DNA of 64,000 nt from an uncultured Tateyamaria sp. (lineage in GTDB: Bacteria > Pseudomonadota > Alphaproteobacteria > Rhodobacterales > Rhodobacteraceae): NCBI RefSeq assembly GCF_947503045.1, contig NZ_CANNCF010000004.1, positions 1 to 64,000 of the forward strand, in the 5' to 3' direction. The notes beneath the pieces were generated by a model. That model was not told the DNA's origin. It saw nothing but the letters and a program-made list of their open reading frames with translations, and did no database searches. The position numbers were made by a program, and so were the translations under genes. Of the stretch, positions 50,797 to 60,911 are shown in pieces; within the stretch, counting starts at the first letter, position 1, and each line of letters starts with the position of its first letter.

Positions 50797-51694
50797 TACA
50801 GCAATAAACCCCGCATCCGGTCCACGCGGACCAAAGCCGAAAAAGAGCTTTTCGCGGGGCAATATCATTCTTTACGGCACGCTGATCATGGTGTCGGTCT
50901 ACTACCTGCTGCCGCTTTACGTGATGGTTGTGACCTCGCTCAAGGGCATGCCAGAAATCCGCATGGGCAACGTGTTTGGCCCCCCGATGGAGATCACGTT
51001 TGAGCCCTGGATCAAGGCCTGGGCCGAGGCTTGCACCGGCATCAACTGTGATGGCCTGTCGCGCGGGTTTGGCAATTCGGTGCGCATCCTGATCCCGTCG
51101 ATCCTGCTGTCCATCGGGATTGCCTCGATCAATGGATACGCGCTGTCGAACTGGAAGTTCAAAGGCTCAGAGGTGTTCTTTACAATCCTCATCATCGGCG
51201 CCTTCATTCCTTACCAAACCATGCTCTATCCCATCGTGATCCTGCTGCGCGAGGTCGGCCTGATGGGGTCCATCGGCGGGCTGGTTCTGGTGCATACCAT
51301 CTTTGGCATGCCGATCCTGACCCTGCTGTTCCGCAACTATTTCGCCTCGATCCCCGAGGAACTGTTCAAGGCCGCGCGGGTCGATGGCGCCGGGTTCTGG
51401 CAGATCTATTTTCAGATCATGCTGCCCATGGCGCTGCCCATCTTCGTGGTCGCGATCATCCTGCAAGTCACTGGAATCTGGAACGATTTCCTGTTCGGCG
51501 TGATCTACACCAAACCGGCAACCTACCCGATGACCGTGCAGCTCAACAACATCGTCAACTCGGTGCAGGGGATCAAGGAATACAACGTCAACATGGCGGC
51601 CACCCTGCTTACAGGGATGGTGCCACTCGTCATCTACTTTGCCTCAGGCAAACTCTTTGTCCGCGGCATCGCCGCCGGCGCAGTCAAGGGCTGA
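50789..51694 (+). CDS. Sugar ABC transporter permease 2 (MalG-like)
   Basis: A 301-aa permease with about six helices and the EAA loop EELFKAARVDGAGFWQIYFQIMLPMALP. The start is GTG 50789, supported by CGGAGG eight bases upstream and inside the end of permease 1, so translation is coupled. Confidence 0.9.
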   Translation: MVDTAINPASGPRGPKPKKSFSRGNIILYGTLIMVSVYYLLPLYVMVVTSLKGMPEIRMGNVFGPPMEITFEPWIKAWAEACTGINCDGLSRGFGNSVRILIPSILLSIGIASINGYALSNWKFKGSEVFFTILIIGAFIPYQTMLYPIVILLREVGLMGSIGGLVLVHTIFGMPILTLLFRNYFASIPEELFKAARVDGAGFWQIYFQIMLPMALPIFVVAIILQVTGIWNDFLFGVIYTKPATYPMTVQLNNIVNSVQGIKEYNVNMAATLLTGMVPLVIYFASGKLFVRGIAAGAVKG

Positions 51695-51702
51695 TCTTTC
51701 TC

Positions 51703-52782
<1,080 letters not shown>

Positions 52783-52796
52783 TTCGGGAAAACAAG

Positions 52797-53561
52797 ATGA
52801 ACGTAGCACTGCAACTCTACTCCATGCGCGATTGCGCAGATCAAATTGCCCTGCTTGGCGAACTGCCCGCGATGGGGATCACCAAAGTCGAAGGATATGG
52901 CGGCGTTTACGGCGACCCGGAAGGCTACCGCGCGGCCATGGACGCCAACGGCGTTACCATGGGGTCGGGCCATATGGGTCTGGCAGACGTCGAGGCGGAT
53001 TTCGACGGCACCGTCAAACTCGCCAAGACGCTGGGGATGACCCGGCTGTTTGCGCCATATCTTGATGCCAGCGAGCGCCCGGATACGGCGGCAGGCTATA
53101 TCGATCTGGCGCAGCGTCTGAACGCCGCCTCAAAGCGTTACGCGGATCACGGCATCGACTTTGGCTGGCACAACCACGACTTTGAATTTGTTGCCCTCGC
53201 AGATGGCAGTGTCCCGATGGAGACGTTGCTGGACAACGCGCCCGACATCACGTGGGAGGCGGATCTGGCATGGATCGTGCGCGGCGGGCGTGACCCGATG
53301 GACTATGTGCAGCGCTATGGCAACCGGATGGCCGCCGTTCACGTCAAGGATATCGCCGCCGAAGGCACCAACATGGACGAAGATGGCTGGTGCGACCTCA
53401 GCGCGGGAACGATGGACTGGGCGGCCCTGTTGCAGGCGTGCCGTGGCCAGTCCGACAATCTGATCTATGCGCTGGAACATGACAAACCCAGCGATCCGAT
53501 GGGCTATGCCCGCCGCTCGGCCAGCGCTTTCAACACGTTATGGGAGAACACGCATGACTAA
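52797..53561 (+). CDS. Sugar phosphate isomerase/epimerase-like TIM-barrel enzyme 1
   Basis: A 254-aa protein of the xylose-isomerase-like TIM-barrel group: MNVALQLYSMRDCADQ, FGWHNHDFEFV, ITWEADLAWIVRGG and AVHVKDIA carry the metal-binding His, Glu, Asp and His. Related enzymes isomerise sugars or open 3-keto sugars. The neighbouring dehydrogenase gene overlaps its stop. Confidence 0.85.
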   Translation: MNVALQLYSMRDCADQIALLGELPAMGITKVEGYGGVYGDPEGYRAAMDANGVTMGSGHMGLADVEADFDGTVKLAKTLGMTRLFAPYLDASERPDTAAGYIDLAQRLNAASKRYADHGIDFGWHNHDFEFVALADGSVPMETLLDNAPDITWEADLAWIVRGGRDPMDYVQRYGNRMAAVHVKDIAAEGTNMDEDGWCDLSAGTMDWAALLQACRGQSDNLIYALEHDKPSDPMGYARRSASAFNTLWENTHD

Positions 53562-54675
53562 GGATCTGGGCGTCGGCATCATTGGATGCGGCAACATCTC
53601 ATCGGCTTACCTCAAGCTCGCGCCGACCTTCAACGGCTATGATATCCGCGCCGTGGCCGACATCAACATGGACAGCGCCACCGCCCGGGCGGCCGAATTC
53701 GGCGTTCGGGCAGACAGCGTCGAGGGGTTGCTTGCCGCAGATGACATTGATCTGGTGATCAACCTCACAATCCCTGCCGCCCATGTGGACGTGTCGCGCG
53801 CGATCCTGCAGGCGGGCAAGCACGTCTATTCCGAAAAGCCCTTTGTGCTCAGCCCTGCCGAGGCGCAGGAACTGGGCCAGATCGCCGAGGCGAACGGGCT
53901 GCGCATCGGCTCGGCCCCCGACACCTTCATGGGCGGCAGCCATCAGCTGGCGCGCAACATCGTGGACAGCGGTGCCATCGGCACGGTGACCTCGGGCGTG
54001 GCGGTCGTGATGTCCTCGGGCATGGAAGACTGGCACCCGAACCCGGATTTCTTCTTCAAGAAAGGGGCAGGGCCCATCCTCGACATCGGGCCCTATTACG
54101 TGTGCAATCTGGTGCAGATGCTTGGGCCTGTGAAACAGGTCACCAGCTTTACTGGTGCCGCCCACCCGACCCGCACCATCGGCAATGGCCCCCGCAACGG
54201 AGAGGTCATTCCCGTCGAGACACCGACAACGATCCATTCGGTCCTGTCCTTTGAAAGTGGGGCCATCATCACGCTGCTGGCCAGTTGGGATGTCTGCGCC
54301 AGCAACCACCCGAGCATGGAACTGTACGGCACCAAGGCCACGATGAACGTGCCCGACCCGAACTGGTTCGGGGGCACGCTGACGGTGACCGAGCGGGGCG
54401 GCGCACCCGTGGATCATTCCTGGGATCACCCGTTCTCTGTGCCCAATTTCGAAGAGGTGCACGCCAATTATCGCGGCGCGGGGCTTGCCGACATGGCGCT
54501 GTCCATCGCCGCCGGGACGACACATCGCTGCAACGCGGATTTTGCCACCCACGTGGTCGAGGTCATGACCGCGATTCTGGACGCAGGCGAGCAGGGCAAA
54601 GTCATCACGCTGAGCACCACATGTGCGCGCCCCGACGTTCTGGACCCTGAACAGGCTCGCGCCTTACTGGCCTGA
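53554..54675 (+). CDS. Gfo/Idh/MocA-family sugar oxidoreductase
   Basis: A 373-aa NAD(P)-dependent dehydrogenase with Rossmann motif VGIIGCGNISSAYL and the EKPF motif (VYSEKPFVLSPAEA) whose Lys contacts cofactor and substrate; GPILDIGPYYV supplies the catalytic Asp/His-like region, though the usual His is replaced by Tyr. Enzymes of this family oxidise sugar hydroxyls, often C3. ATG 53554 overlaps the preceding stop. Confidence 0.87.
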   Translation: MTKDLGVGIIGCGNISSAYLKLAPTFNGYDIRAVADINMDSATARAAEFGVRADSVEGLLAADDIDLVINLTIPAAHVDVSRAILQAGKHVYSEKPFVLSPAEAQELGQIAEANGLRIGSAPDTFMGGSHQLARNIVDSGAIGTVTSGVAVVMSSGMEDWHPNPDFFFKKGAGPILDIGPYYVCNLVQMLGPVKQVTSFTGAAHPTRTIGNGPRNGEVIPVETPTTIHSVLSFESGAIITLLASWDVCASNHPSMELYGTKATMNVPDPNWFGGTLTVTERGGAPVDHSWDHPFSVPNFEEVHANYRGAGLADMALSIAAGTTHRCNADFATHVVEVMTAILDAGEQGKVITLSTTCARPDVLDPEQARALLA

Positions 54676-54697
54676 GCGCCGATATTTGGAGAGTGAC

Positions 54698-55753
54698 ATG
54701 AGTGATTCCATCAAGGGCCCGGCGCTGTTTCTGGCCCAGTATCTGGGCGATGATGCGCCGTTCAATTCGCTGCCTGCGATCGTCGAATGGGCGGCGGGGC
54801 TTGGGTACAAGGGCGTGCAGATTCCGACATGGGATGCGCGGGTCTTTGATCTGGACAAGGCCGCGTCGAGCCAAACCTACTGCGATGAAATTGCAGGCAT
54901 TTGTGCGCAGCACGGGATCGCCATCACCGAACTGTCCTGCCATCTGCAAAGCCAACTTGTGGCGGTGCACCCGGCCTATGACACGGCCTTTGACGCCTTT
55001 GCGCCCGCAGAGGTGCACGGCAATCCAGCCGCGCGGCAGGCCTGGGCGGTTGATCAGGTGACCAAGGTCGCCAAGGCGTCGCGCAACCTCGGGCTGACAG
55101 GGGCCGTGGGTTTTACCGGCTCACTCGCCTTTCCCTATCTCTACCCCTGGCCGCAGCGCCCCGATGGGCTGATCGAAGAGGCCTTTGGCGAACTGGCCGC
55201 GCGCTGGAAACCGCTGTTGGATGTCTTTGACGGCGAGGGGGTCGATTTGGGATTCGAAATCCACCCGGGCGAAGACGTGTTTGACGGCGCCACCTTTGAT
55301 CGATTCCTGACTGCACTTGATGGCCATCCACGCTGCAAGATCACCTATGATCCCTCGCATTTTCTGCTGCAGCAGATGGATTATCTGGGGTTCATTGACG
55401 TCTATCACGACCGCATCAGCGCCTTTCACGTCAAGGATGCCGAGTTCAATCCCACCGCGCGGCAGGGCGTTTATTCGGGTTATGCCGACTGGACGGAGCG
55501 GGCGGGCCGGTTCCGCTCGCTTGGCGACGGACAGGTCGATTTCTGCGGCATCTTTTCGCGCCTCACACAATACGGATTTGATGGCTGGGCCGTGCTGGAA
55601 TGGGAATGCTGCCTCAAACATCCCGAACAGGGCGCTGCCGAGGGCGCGCCGTTCATCGCGCGCCATCTGATCCAGCGCACGGACAAGACATTCGATGATT
55701 TTGCCGGAGGCACGTCTGATCGCGCAGGTCTGCGCAAGATGATGGGCGTGTAG
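54698..55753 (+). CDS. Sugar phosphate isomerase/epimerase-like TIM-barrel enzyme 2
   Basis: A 351-aa xylose-isomerase-like TIM-barrel protein, longer than enzyme 1: VDLGFEIHPGEDVFDG, CKITYDPSHFLLQQ, ISAFHVKDAEF and GWAVLEWECC carry the metal ligands. GGAGAGTGAC precedes ATG 54698. Together with the dehydrogenase and enzyme 1 it resembles three-enzyme sets that oxidise and then rearrange a glycoside. End of the operon. Confidence 0.85.
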   Translation: MSDSIKGPALFLAQYLGDDAPFNSLPAIVEWAAGLGYKGVQIPTWDARVFDLDKAASSQTYCDEIAGICAQHGIAITELSCHLQSQLVAVHPAYDTAFDAFAPAEVHGNPAARQAWAVDQVTKVAKASRNLGLTGAVGFTGSLAFPYLYPWPQRPDGLIEEAFGELAARWKPLLDVFDGEGVDLGFEIHPGEDVFDGATFDRFLTALDGHPRCKITYDPSHFLLQQMDYLGFIDVYHDRISAFHVKDAEFNPTARQGVYSGYADWTERAGRFRSLGDGQVDFCGIFSRLTQYGFDGWAVLEWECCLKHPEQGAAEGAPFIARHLIQRTDKTFDDFAGGTSDRAGLRKMMGV

Positions 55754-55774
55754 GCGGGCAGCGCCCGTCCGGCC

Positions 55775-56161
55775 CTAGCTGGTCAGTGTGGCAACGACCT
55801 CTTCGCTGGTCACATGCGAGATCATCGTGATCAACTCGTCGATGTCGACCGGCTTGCGCAACACCCAGCGGGCGTTTCGGGACATGCCGAACAGCTCACC
55901 GTTGGGAAACAGTCCGCTGCCGGTCATGAAGATCACAGCAGAATGCGGGGCAGAGTACACGGCGTAGTTGGCCACATCGGTCGACAGGCCGCCGCCGATC
56001 ATCAGATCCAGCAACAGCACATCCGGCGTGCGCCGCCGCAGCACCTTCATTGCCGACTCGTTGTCTGATGCCACATGCACAGTGTGACCCTCGCCACTCA
56101 GCGCCTCGCGCATCACGAACTGCAAAGCGGAATCGTCTTCAAGCAATAAAACCGTCGCCAT
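55775..56161 (-). CDS. Receiver-only response regulator
   Basis: A 128-aa CheY-like receiver: acidic LLLEDD near the start, phospho-acceptor Asp in DVLLLDLMIGGG, and the Lys in VLRKPVD. CGGAGTG precedes ATG 56161. There is no output domain. Probably a partner of the kinase at 56270-57082, 108 bp upstream on the same strand. Confidence 0.85.
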   Translation of the reverse strand: MATVLLLEDDSALQFVMREALSGEGHTVHVASDNESAMKVLRRRTPDVLLLDLMIGGGLSTDVANYAVYSAPHSAVIFMTGSGLFPNGELFGMSRNARWVLRKPVDIDELITMISHVTSEEVVATLTS

Positions 56162-56269
56162 CGCACACTCCGTCGCATCGTTGTGCAATCCAGTAACACC
56201 CCACGCTGAAGAAGGCCTTAAAAGCCGGGCAAAAGCATGGCGATGACGTTCAAATGTGAAATAAAGGCG

Positions 56270-57082
56270 TCAGATCGGATCGGAAAACGCGACCTCGAAC
56301 GTCGCGCCACTTTGCCCGTCCGATTGCGCGCTGATCTCCCAGCCGTGGCGGCGGCAGATTTCATTGCAGATCGCCAGCCCAAGGCGACCGGGCATGTCTC
56401 CCTCGGGCTGCGCCGGTAGAAAGATGGCGTGCCGGGCGTTGGGATCAAAGCCGTTCCCTGTGTCGCGCAGCCGCAGGATGTGATCCTCCAGCGGGTCCGA
56501 CGACAGATCGAAGGTCAGCGTCAGCGGCCGGTCAGGATGGGCATGTTGTAACGCGTTGCGCAACAGATGTGACAGCATCAGGTGCAGCAAATCGGGGTCC
56601 GCCATCACTGTACATGCAGGCACATCAAGCCCGATCCGGTGCTGGTCTGACGGGCTGACATCCGCATCCAAAACCGCCTCAAGACACTGGCGCAGGTCGA
56701 CACGGCGAAGATTGACAGTGGCAGAGGCGTTGCGCGTCTGGGTCAGAAACGAGGCTGTCAAATCGTCCATCTGCTGGATGGAGCGGGCCATATACTCCAG
56801 GTATTCCAACATCTTGTCGGGCATGTCAGCCGCGAACTTGGCCTGCAACAGATGCACAAGGCCCGACATGGTATTGAGCGGTGTGCGCAGATCATGGGCT
56901 GTGACATGGGCAACGGTGCTTTGCCGGATCAGCGCCTCGTGTAGCGCGAGGATGGTGTCACGCGCCGTCACGGTCGTTTGGACCGCATCCTCTTCCGACC
57001 AGGTCGTGTGGGGCAGGGCAGACATGGATGCCGCGCGCGCGGTGTCAGCGCCAAAAACCTGGGCCTCTGCTGGTTTGCTCAT
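56270..57082 (-). CDS. Soluble histidine kinase
   Basis: A 270-aa cytosolic kinase without membrane segments. HisKA helix with phospho-acceptor His in VTAHDLRTPLNTMSGL (near residue 63) and HATPase with N-box HLLRNALQHAH, G-box DTGNGF and GRLGLAICNEI. GGAGG precedes ATG 57082. The short N-terminal region contains no recognised sensor domain; it may read a partner protein. Confidence 0.87.
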   Translation of the reverse strand: MSKPAEAQVFGADTARAASMSALPHTTWSEEDAVQTTVTARDTILALHEALIRQSTVAHVTAHDLRTPLNTMSGLVHLLQAKFAADMPDKMLEYLEYMARSIQQMDDLTASFLTQTRNASATVNLRRVDLRQCLEAVLDADVSPSDQHRIGLDVPACTVMADPDLLHLMLSHLLRNALQHAHPDRPLTLTFDLSSDPLEDHILRLRDTGNGFDPNARHAIFLPAQPEGDMPGRLGLAICNEICRRHGWEISAQSDGQSGATFEVAFSDPI

Positions 57083-57171
57083 GCTGCCTCCGTGATGCGC
57101 CGGCGGGCACTCGTGCGCCGCATTTCGAAGATGCGTCAGTAAGGTTAATGGCCTCTTAACACTCGCGCGGA

Positions 57172-60100
57172 TCAGGCGACCGAAACGGCATCCTGATGGG
57201 CACTGACTTGGCGCAGGCTGCCATAGATATGGGACACTTTCTTGTCAGCGCGCCGGCGGACATGGGCCTTGCATTCGCATTCGATCGGCTGCCCATCCGC
57301 GCCCAGCACCGAGAACCGCATATCGAACGCCTCACCATGCTCAAGCGCGTCACGGAAATGGGCGCTGACATGGTCACGCATCTCGCCGTGCACCTTTTGC
57401 AGCAGACTTTCGACCGAGGGCATATGGGTCTCGGAGTCGTAATCCAGCAGGGCATACATCGGCTTGTTCCAGCGCGGCGCGTTGTTCTCGACATCGAAGG
57501 AGAAGAAGCCGATGCCCAGATCGTCCTGCACCGATTGCAGGCTGTCCAGATGCACGTTGCGCTCGTTTTCGTTGGCGGTGTCCCAGATGACACCGATCAA
57601 CTGGATCGCGGTCCCGTCAGAATTGCGGATCAAGGTGGTCTTGCCGCTGACCGACACGATATGGCCCGAGGAGTCAAATACGCGCTGTTCGATCTGAATG
57701 CTGCCGCCATCTTCGATCAGTTTTTCGGTGGCCTTGATCACCCGCTCGCGATCCTTGGGGTGGACCATGTCGATGGTGTCATCCCATGTGGGCGCGGCAC
57801 CCGACGACGGTCGGCCATAGATGGCGAACATTTCGGGCGACCAGAACAGCTCCTTGGTGTCGAGGTTGTAGGACCAGTGGGCGACATGACTGATGTCGCT
57901 CATCATCTGGACAACCCGTGACAGGGGCTCGCTGTCATGCTGGGTGACAGTGATCGACAGGCCAATCAGCTTGTTGTGATGGTCATGGACCGGGGACATA
58001 ACAAGCGCGAAATACTTGCCCCGGGACAGCACCGGCATCCGCCGGACTTCCTGAACGCGCAACACGGTGTTGGCAATCGGGGCGAGGGCGGGAAAGCCGA
58101 TGGGCAGGTTACACTGGCTGAGGTGAATGCCGGTCGGGGGAATGTTGCTCAGCCCAAACAGATCCATCGCGACGCGCGACAGACGGCGCACCATCAGGGC
58201 CTGATCGGCCAGGGCGACCGCATATGGCGCAGACGTCATTGTCGCCTCAAGTTCAGAGGCGAGGGCCTGTCGTTCGGCCGAGCTGATCTGCAACTCTTCG
58301 TTGACGGTCATCAACTCTTCATTGCTGGATTGCAGTTCCTCGTTCGAGGTTTCCAGTTCCTCGTTGGTGGCCTGGAATTCCTCGTTGGTGGATTGCAGTT
58401 CCTCATTGGCCGATTGCAGTTCTTCGTTGGCGGTCTGCAACTCTTCGATGGTTTGCTGCAGGGCCTCCTGGGTGGCGCGGATCTCATGCTCCATCCGGGT
58501 GACATAGGCGCGGTGTTCATCATCCGAGATATCGGCGGCCTTCACCGTGCTTTCGTCCTCGAACTTGGCGTCGATGGACACAAGGCACTGCATCTCGCCG
58601 CCTTTGAGGCCGGAATAGGGGAACACCTGCATCTGCACCCGGTTGCCCACACTCAGCGACACGCTGTGCCAGCGTCCGGCGCGACGGGTGCCACTGCGCA
58701 GGGCAACGGCGATCAGGCTGCCCGCCTCGACACGCAGCGGTTCGATCAGCATCTTGAGGTTCAGCGCGGTCGACGCCCCGGCGCGGATTTCCATGAACGG
58801 ACTGAGATCGCCCAGCACTTCGATGATGTTGCCATTGCGGGTGCAGATCATCCCGTTGGGTGCAACGACGCGGGCCAGCGACTTTTCGGACTTTTCCGAC
58901 ACCTCGTCGCCCTTTGAGGTCGTGGCCGACCGGTCCGAGCCGCGCAATTTTCGCTGGTAGATGCGGTTGGACGGATCGATGGACAACTCGCCCGACATGC
59001 CCCGCCGCTTGGCAAAGACTTTGTCCGCACCCTGACGGCTTTCGAAAAAGACGCCCATTTCGCCAACCGTTTCGGAGGTGCCGAGGAACAGCAGCGCGCC
59101 CTTGCTCATCGCATAGTGCAGGCGGCTGAGGACGCGTTCCTGCAGGGAAAGGTTGAAGTAGATCAACAGGTTACGGATGCTGACCAGATCGACATTGATA
59201 AAGGGCGGGTCCTGGAAAACGTTGTGATGGGAGAACAGCGTGACGTTGCGCAGCTCCGGGCGCACTTTCAACTCGGTGTCGCCCACCACGAAATAGCCCT
59301 CAAGAAGTTCGGGCGGGATGTCCTGCGCGGCAGAGATCGGGTAGACGCCGCGGCGCGCAATCTCGACCGCGTTCTGGTCGATATCCGTGGCAAAGACCTG
59401 CACGTTCTGTTTGGCCAATTCGTGTATGCCGCCCAGAATTTCCGCCAGCGTGATGGCAATCGAATAGGCCTCTTCGCCCGTGGCACAGCCCACAACCCAG
59501 ACGCGGATCGGGCCGTCGCCGCGGTTTTCAAGGCTGATGCGCAGCTCGGATTCCAGCGATTCAAATTGGTCCGGGTCGCGGAAAAACCGGGTGACCGAGA
59601 TCAGCAGATAACGGTGCAGCGCATCCACTTCGCTGACATTGGTGCGGCAATAGTCGACATAGCCGTCATAGTCGTCGATATCGAGCGCGGTCATGCGCCG
59701 CGCGATGCGCCGGTTGACGGTGTTTTCCTTGTAATCGGCAAAATCGACCTGGGTGCGGGCCAGCAGAATGCCAAACAACTCGCTGAGCGGATTGGGGCTG
59801 TCTTCAAGCGTGCGCAGCCCGTCGAAATCCCGCGGACGGGCAAGGATTTTTTCCAGATGGGTGCCGATCTGCTCGGGAGACATGGTCAGGTCGACACAGC
59901 CGGTTTCCGTCGCCGAGGTGGGCATGCCGTCATATTTGGCGGTGGCCGGATCCTGGGCAATGGTGATGCCACCGGCCTCGCGGATGGCCTGAATGCCATA
60001 GCTGCCGTCCGACCCGGTGCCTGACAGCACAATCCCCATGCAGCGCTCTCCGCATTCGGCGGCAATGCTTTTGAACAGGCGGTCGGCGGATGGTTTGGGC

Positions 60101-60489
60101 GAGGCTGAATGCCCCGCCGGATTGCGCAGGCGCAACAGGCCGTTTTCCAGCGTGACGTCCGTGTTGGGCGGGGTGATGTAGATGGTGTCGACCTCGGGCA
60201 CCGTTTCGGGCTCAAGCTCGCGCACCTGCAACTGCGTCTCCCGCGCGATCAGGGTCGACAGCACGCTTTTGTGGGTGGGGGACATATGCTGGGCCACCAC
60301 GTAGATCGCATTTGCGAACTTGGGCAGGTTCTGGGCCAGCAGCGACAGCGCCTCCAGACCGCCTGCCGACGCGGCGATGCCGATAACGCGGGGCAACTCA
60401 TCATTGCTGGCGTCGGCATCCTGCTCGACAGGGGTTTCGGTGATCGGGGAATCGTCCAGAGCAATCTTCCTTCTCGGCCTGAGGGACAA
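57172..60489 (-). CDS. CheB-CheR-coiled coil-PAS hybrid signalling protein
   Basis: A 1105-aa protein. Order: CheB methylesterase domain (IAASAGGLEAL with the catalytic Ser, VAQHMSP, SGTGSDGSYG; near 35-215), CheR methyltransferase domain (SVTRFFRDP, VVGCATGEEAYSIA SAM site; near 235-500), a PAS-like stretch, a seven-heptad coiled coil (near 680-735) and further PAS domains. No receiver is present and no C-terminal kinase, so it likely signals through partners. The start shown is TTG 60489 with no clear ribosome site; a later start is possible. No chemoreceptor genes are nearby. Confidence 0.85.
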   Translation of the reverse strand: MSLRPRRKIALDDSPITETPVEQDADASNDELPRVIGIAASAGGLEALSLLAQNLPKFANAIYVVAQHMSPTHKSVLSTLIARETQLQVRELEPETVPEVDTIYITPPNTDVTLENGLLRLRNPAGHSASPKPSADRLFKSIAAECGERCMGIVLSGTGSDGSYGIQAIREAGGITIAQDPATAKYDGMPTSATETGCVDLTMSPEQIGTHLEKILARPRDFDGLRTLEDSPNPLSELFGILLARTQVDFADYKENTVNRRIARRMTALDIDDYDGYVDYCRTNVSEVDALHRYLLISVTRFFRDPDQFESLESELRISLENRGDGPIRVWVVGCATGEEAYSIAITLAEILGGIHELAKQNVQVFATDIDQNAVEIARRGVYPISAAQDIPPELLEGYFVVGDTELKVRPELRNVTLFSHHNVFQDPPFINVDLVSIRNLLIYFNLSLQERVLSRLHYAMSKGALLFLGTSETVGEMGVFFESRQGADKVFAKRRGMSGELSIDPSNRIYQRKLRGSDRSATTSKGDEVSEKSEKSLARVVAPNGMICTRNGNIIEVLGDLSPFMEIRAGASTALNLKMLIEPLRVEAGSLIAVALRSGTRRAGRWHSVSLSVGNRVQMQVFPYSGLKGGEMQCLVSIDAKFEDESTVKAADISDDEHRAYVTRMEHEIRATQEALQQTIEELQTANEELQSANEELQSTNEEFQATNEELETSNEELQSSNEELMTVNEELQISSAERQALASELEATMTSAPYAVALADQALMVRRLSRVAMDLFGLSNIPPTGIHLSQCNLPIGFPALAPIANTVLRVQEVRRMPVLSRGKYFALVMSPVHDHHNKLIGLSITVTQHDSEPLSRVVQMMSDISHVAHWSYNLDTKELFWSPEMFAIYGRPSSGAAPTWDDTIDMVHPKDRERVIKATEKLIEDGGSIQIEQRVFDSSGHIVSVSGKTTLIRNSDGTAIQLIGVIWDTANENERNVHLDSLQSVQDDLGIGFFSFDVENNAPRWNKPMYALLDYDSETHMPSVESLLQKVHGEMRDHVSAHFRDALEHGEAFDMRFSVLGADGQPIECECKAHVRRRADKKVSHIYGSLRQVSAHQDAVSVA
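58286..58449. repeat. 21-bp tandem repeat coding for coiled-coil heptads
   Basis: Seven to eight imperfect 21-bp units, each coding NEEL-Q/E-x-x on the minus strand, inside the CheB-CheR hybrid gene. The repeat gives a long parallel coiled coil between the CheR and PAS parts. Repeat number can change by slippage and would alter linker length. Confidence 0.85.
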
Positions 60490-60521
60490 AGATACACGCG
60501 TAGGTGGTCTTTGATGTCAGA

Positions 60522-60911
60522 TCAGGCGGCGACGCAATAGCGATCGATCAGTTTCAAAAGATTGCCGGGAGACACGGGTTTGCTGGCATAGCCATTCATC
60601 CCCAGTTTTTCGACACGGGCATCGTCGTGATAATTCACGTCCGCTGTCACGGCGATGATCGGGACCTCGCGGGGCGGGTCCATCTCGAGCGAGCGGATGT
60701 GATCCGTCGCATCGATACCAGACATGCCCGGCATGTGCAGATCCATCAGAATCAGCCCATATCCGTCCGGATCATCGGCCAGGGTTTCGCACCCTTCCTT
60801 GCCGTCTTTGGCCAGTGTCACCACCACCCCCAGAGTTCCGATGATCTCTTTCATCATGAAGCGGGTGAATTCGTCATCCTCGACCAGAAGTACTTTCTTT
60901 CGATCAGCCAT
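60522..60911 (-). CDS. Receiver-only response regulator 2
   Basis: A 129-aa receiver: LLVEDDEFTRFMM, phospho-acceptor Asp in LILMDLHMPGMSGIDAT, and Lys in GYASKPVSP. The sequence resembles receivers of hybrid kinases. It overlaps the following kinase gene by 8 bp and is probably phosphorylated by it, and may pass phosphate to the hybrid protein downstream. Confidence 0.87.
   Translation of the reverse strand: MADRKKVLLVEDDEFTRFMMKEIIGTLGVVVTLAKDGKEGCETLADDPDGYGLILMDLHMPGMSGIDATDHIRSLEMDPPREVPIIAVTADVNYHDDARVEKLGMNGYASKPVSPGNLLKLIDRYCVAA

Noticed and set aside
58286-58449. Regular repeats that could suggest a CRISPR array
   Set aside because: The units are contiguous, 21 bp long, without spacers, and code for a coiled coil.
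57937-58917. Plus-strand frame rich in GGLQFL-type repeats
   Set aside because: The repeats are the reverse complement of the heptad-coding units of the CheB-CheR hybrid gene.
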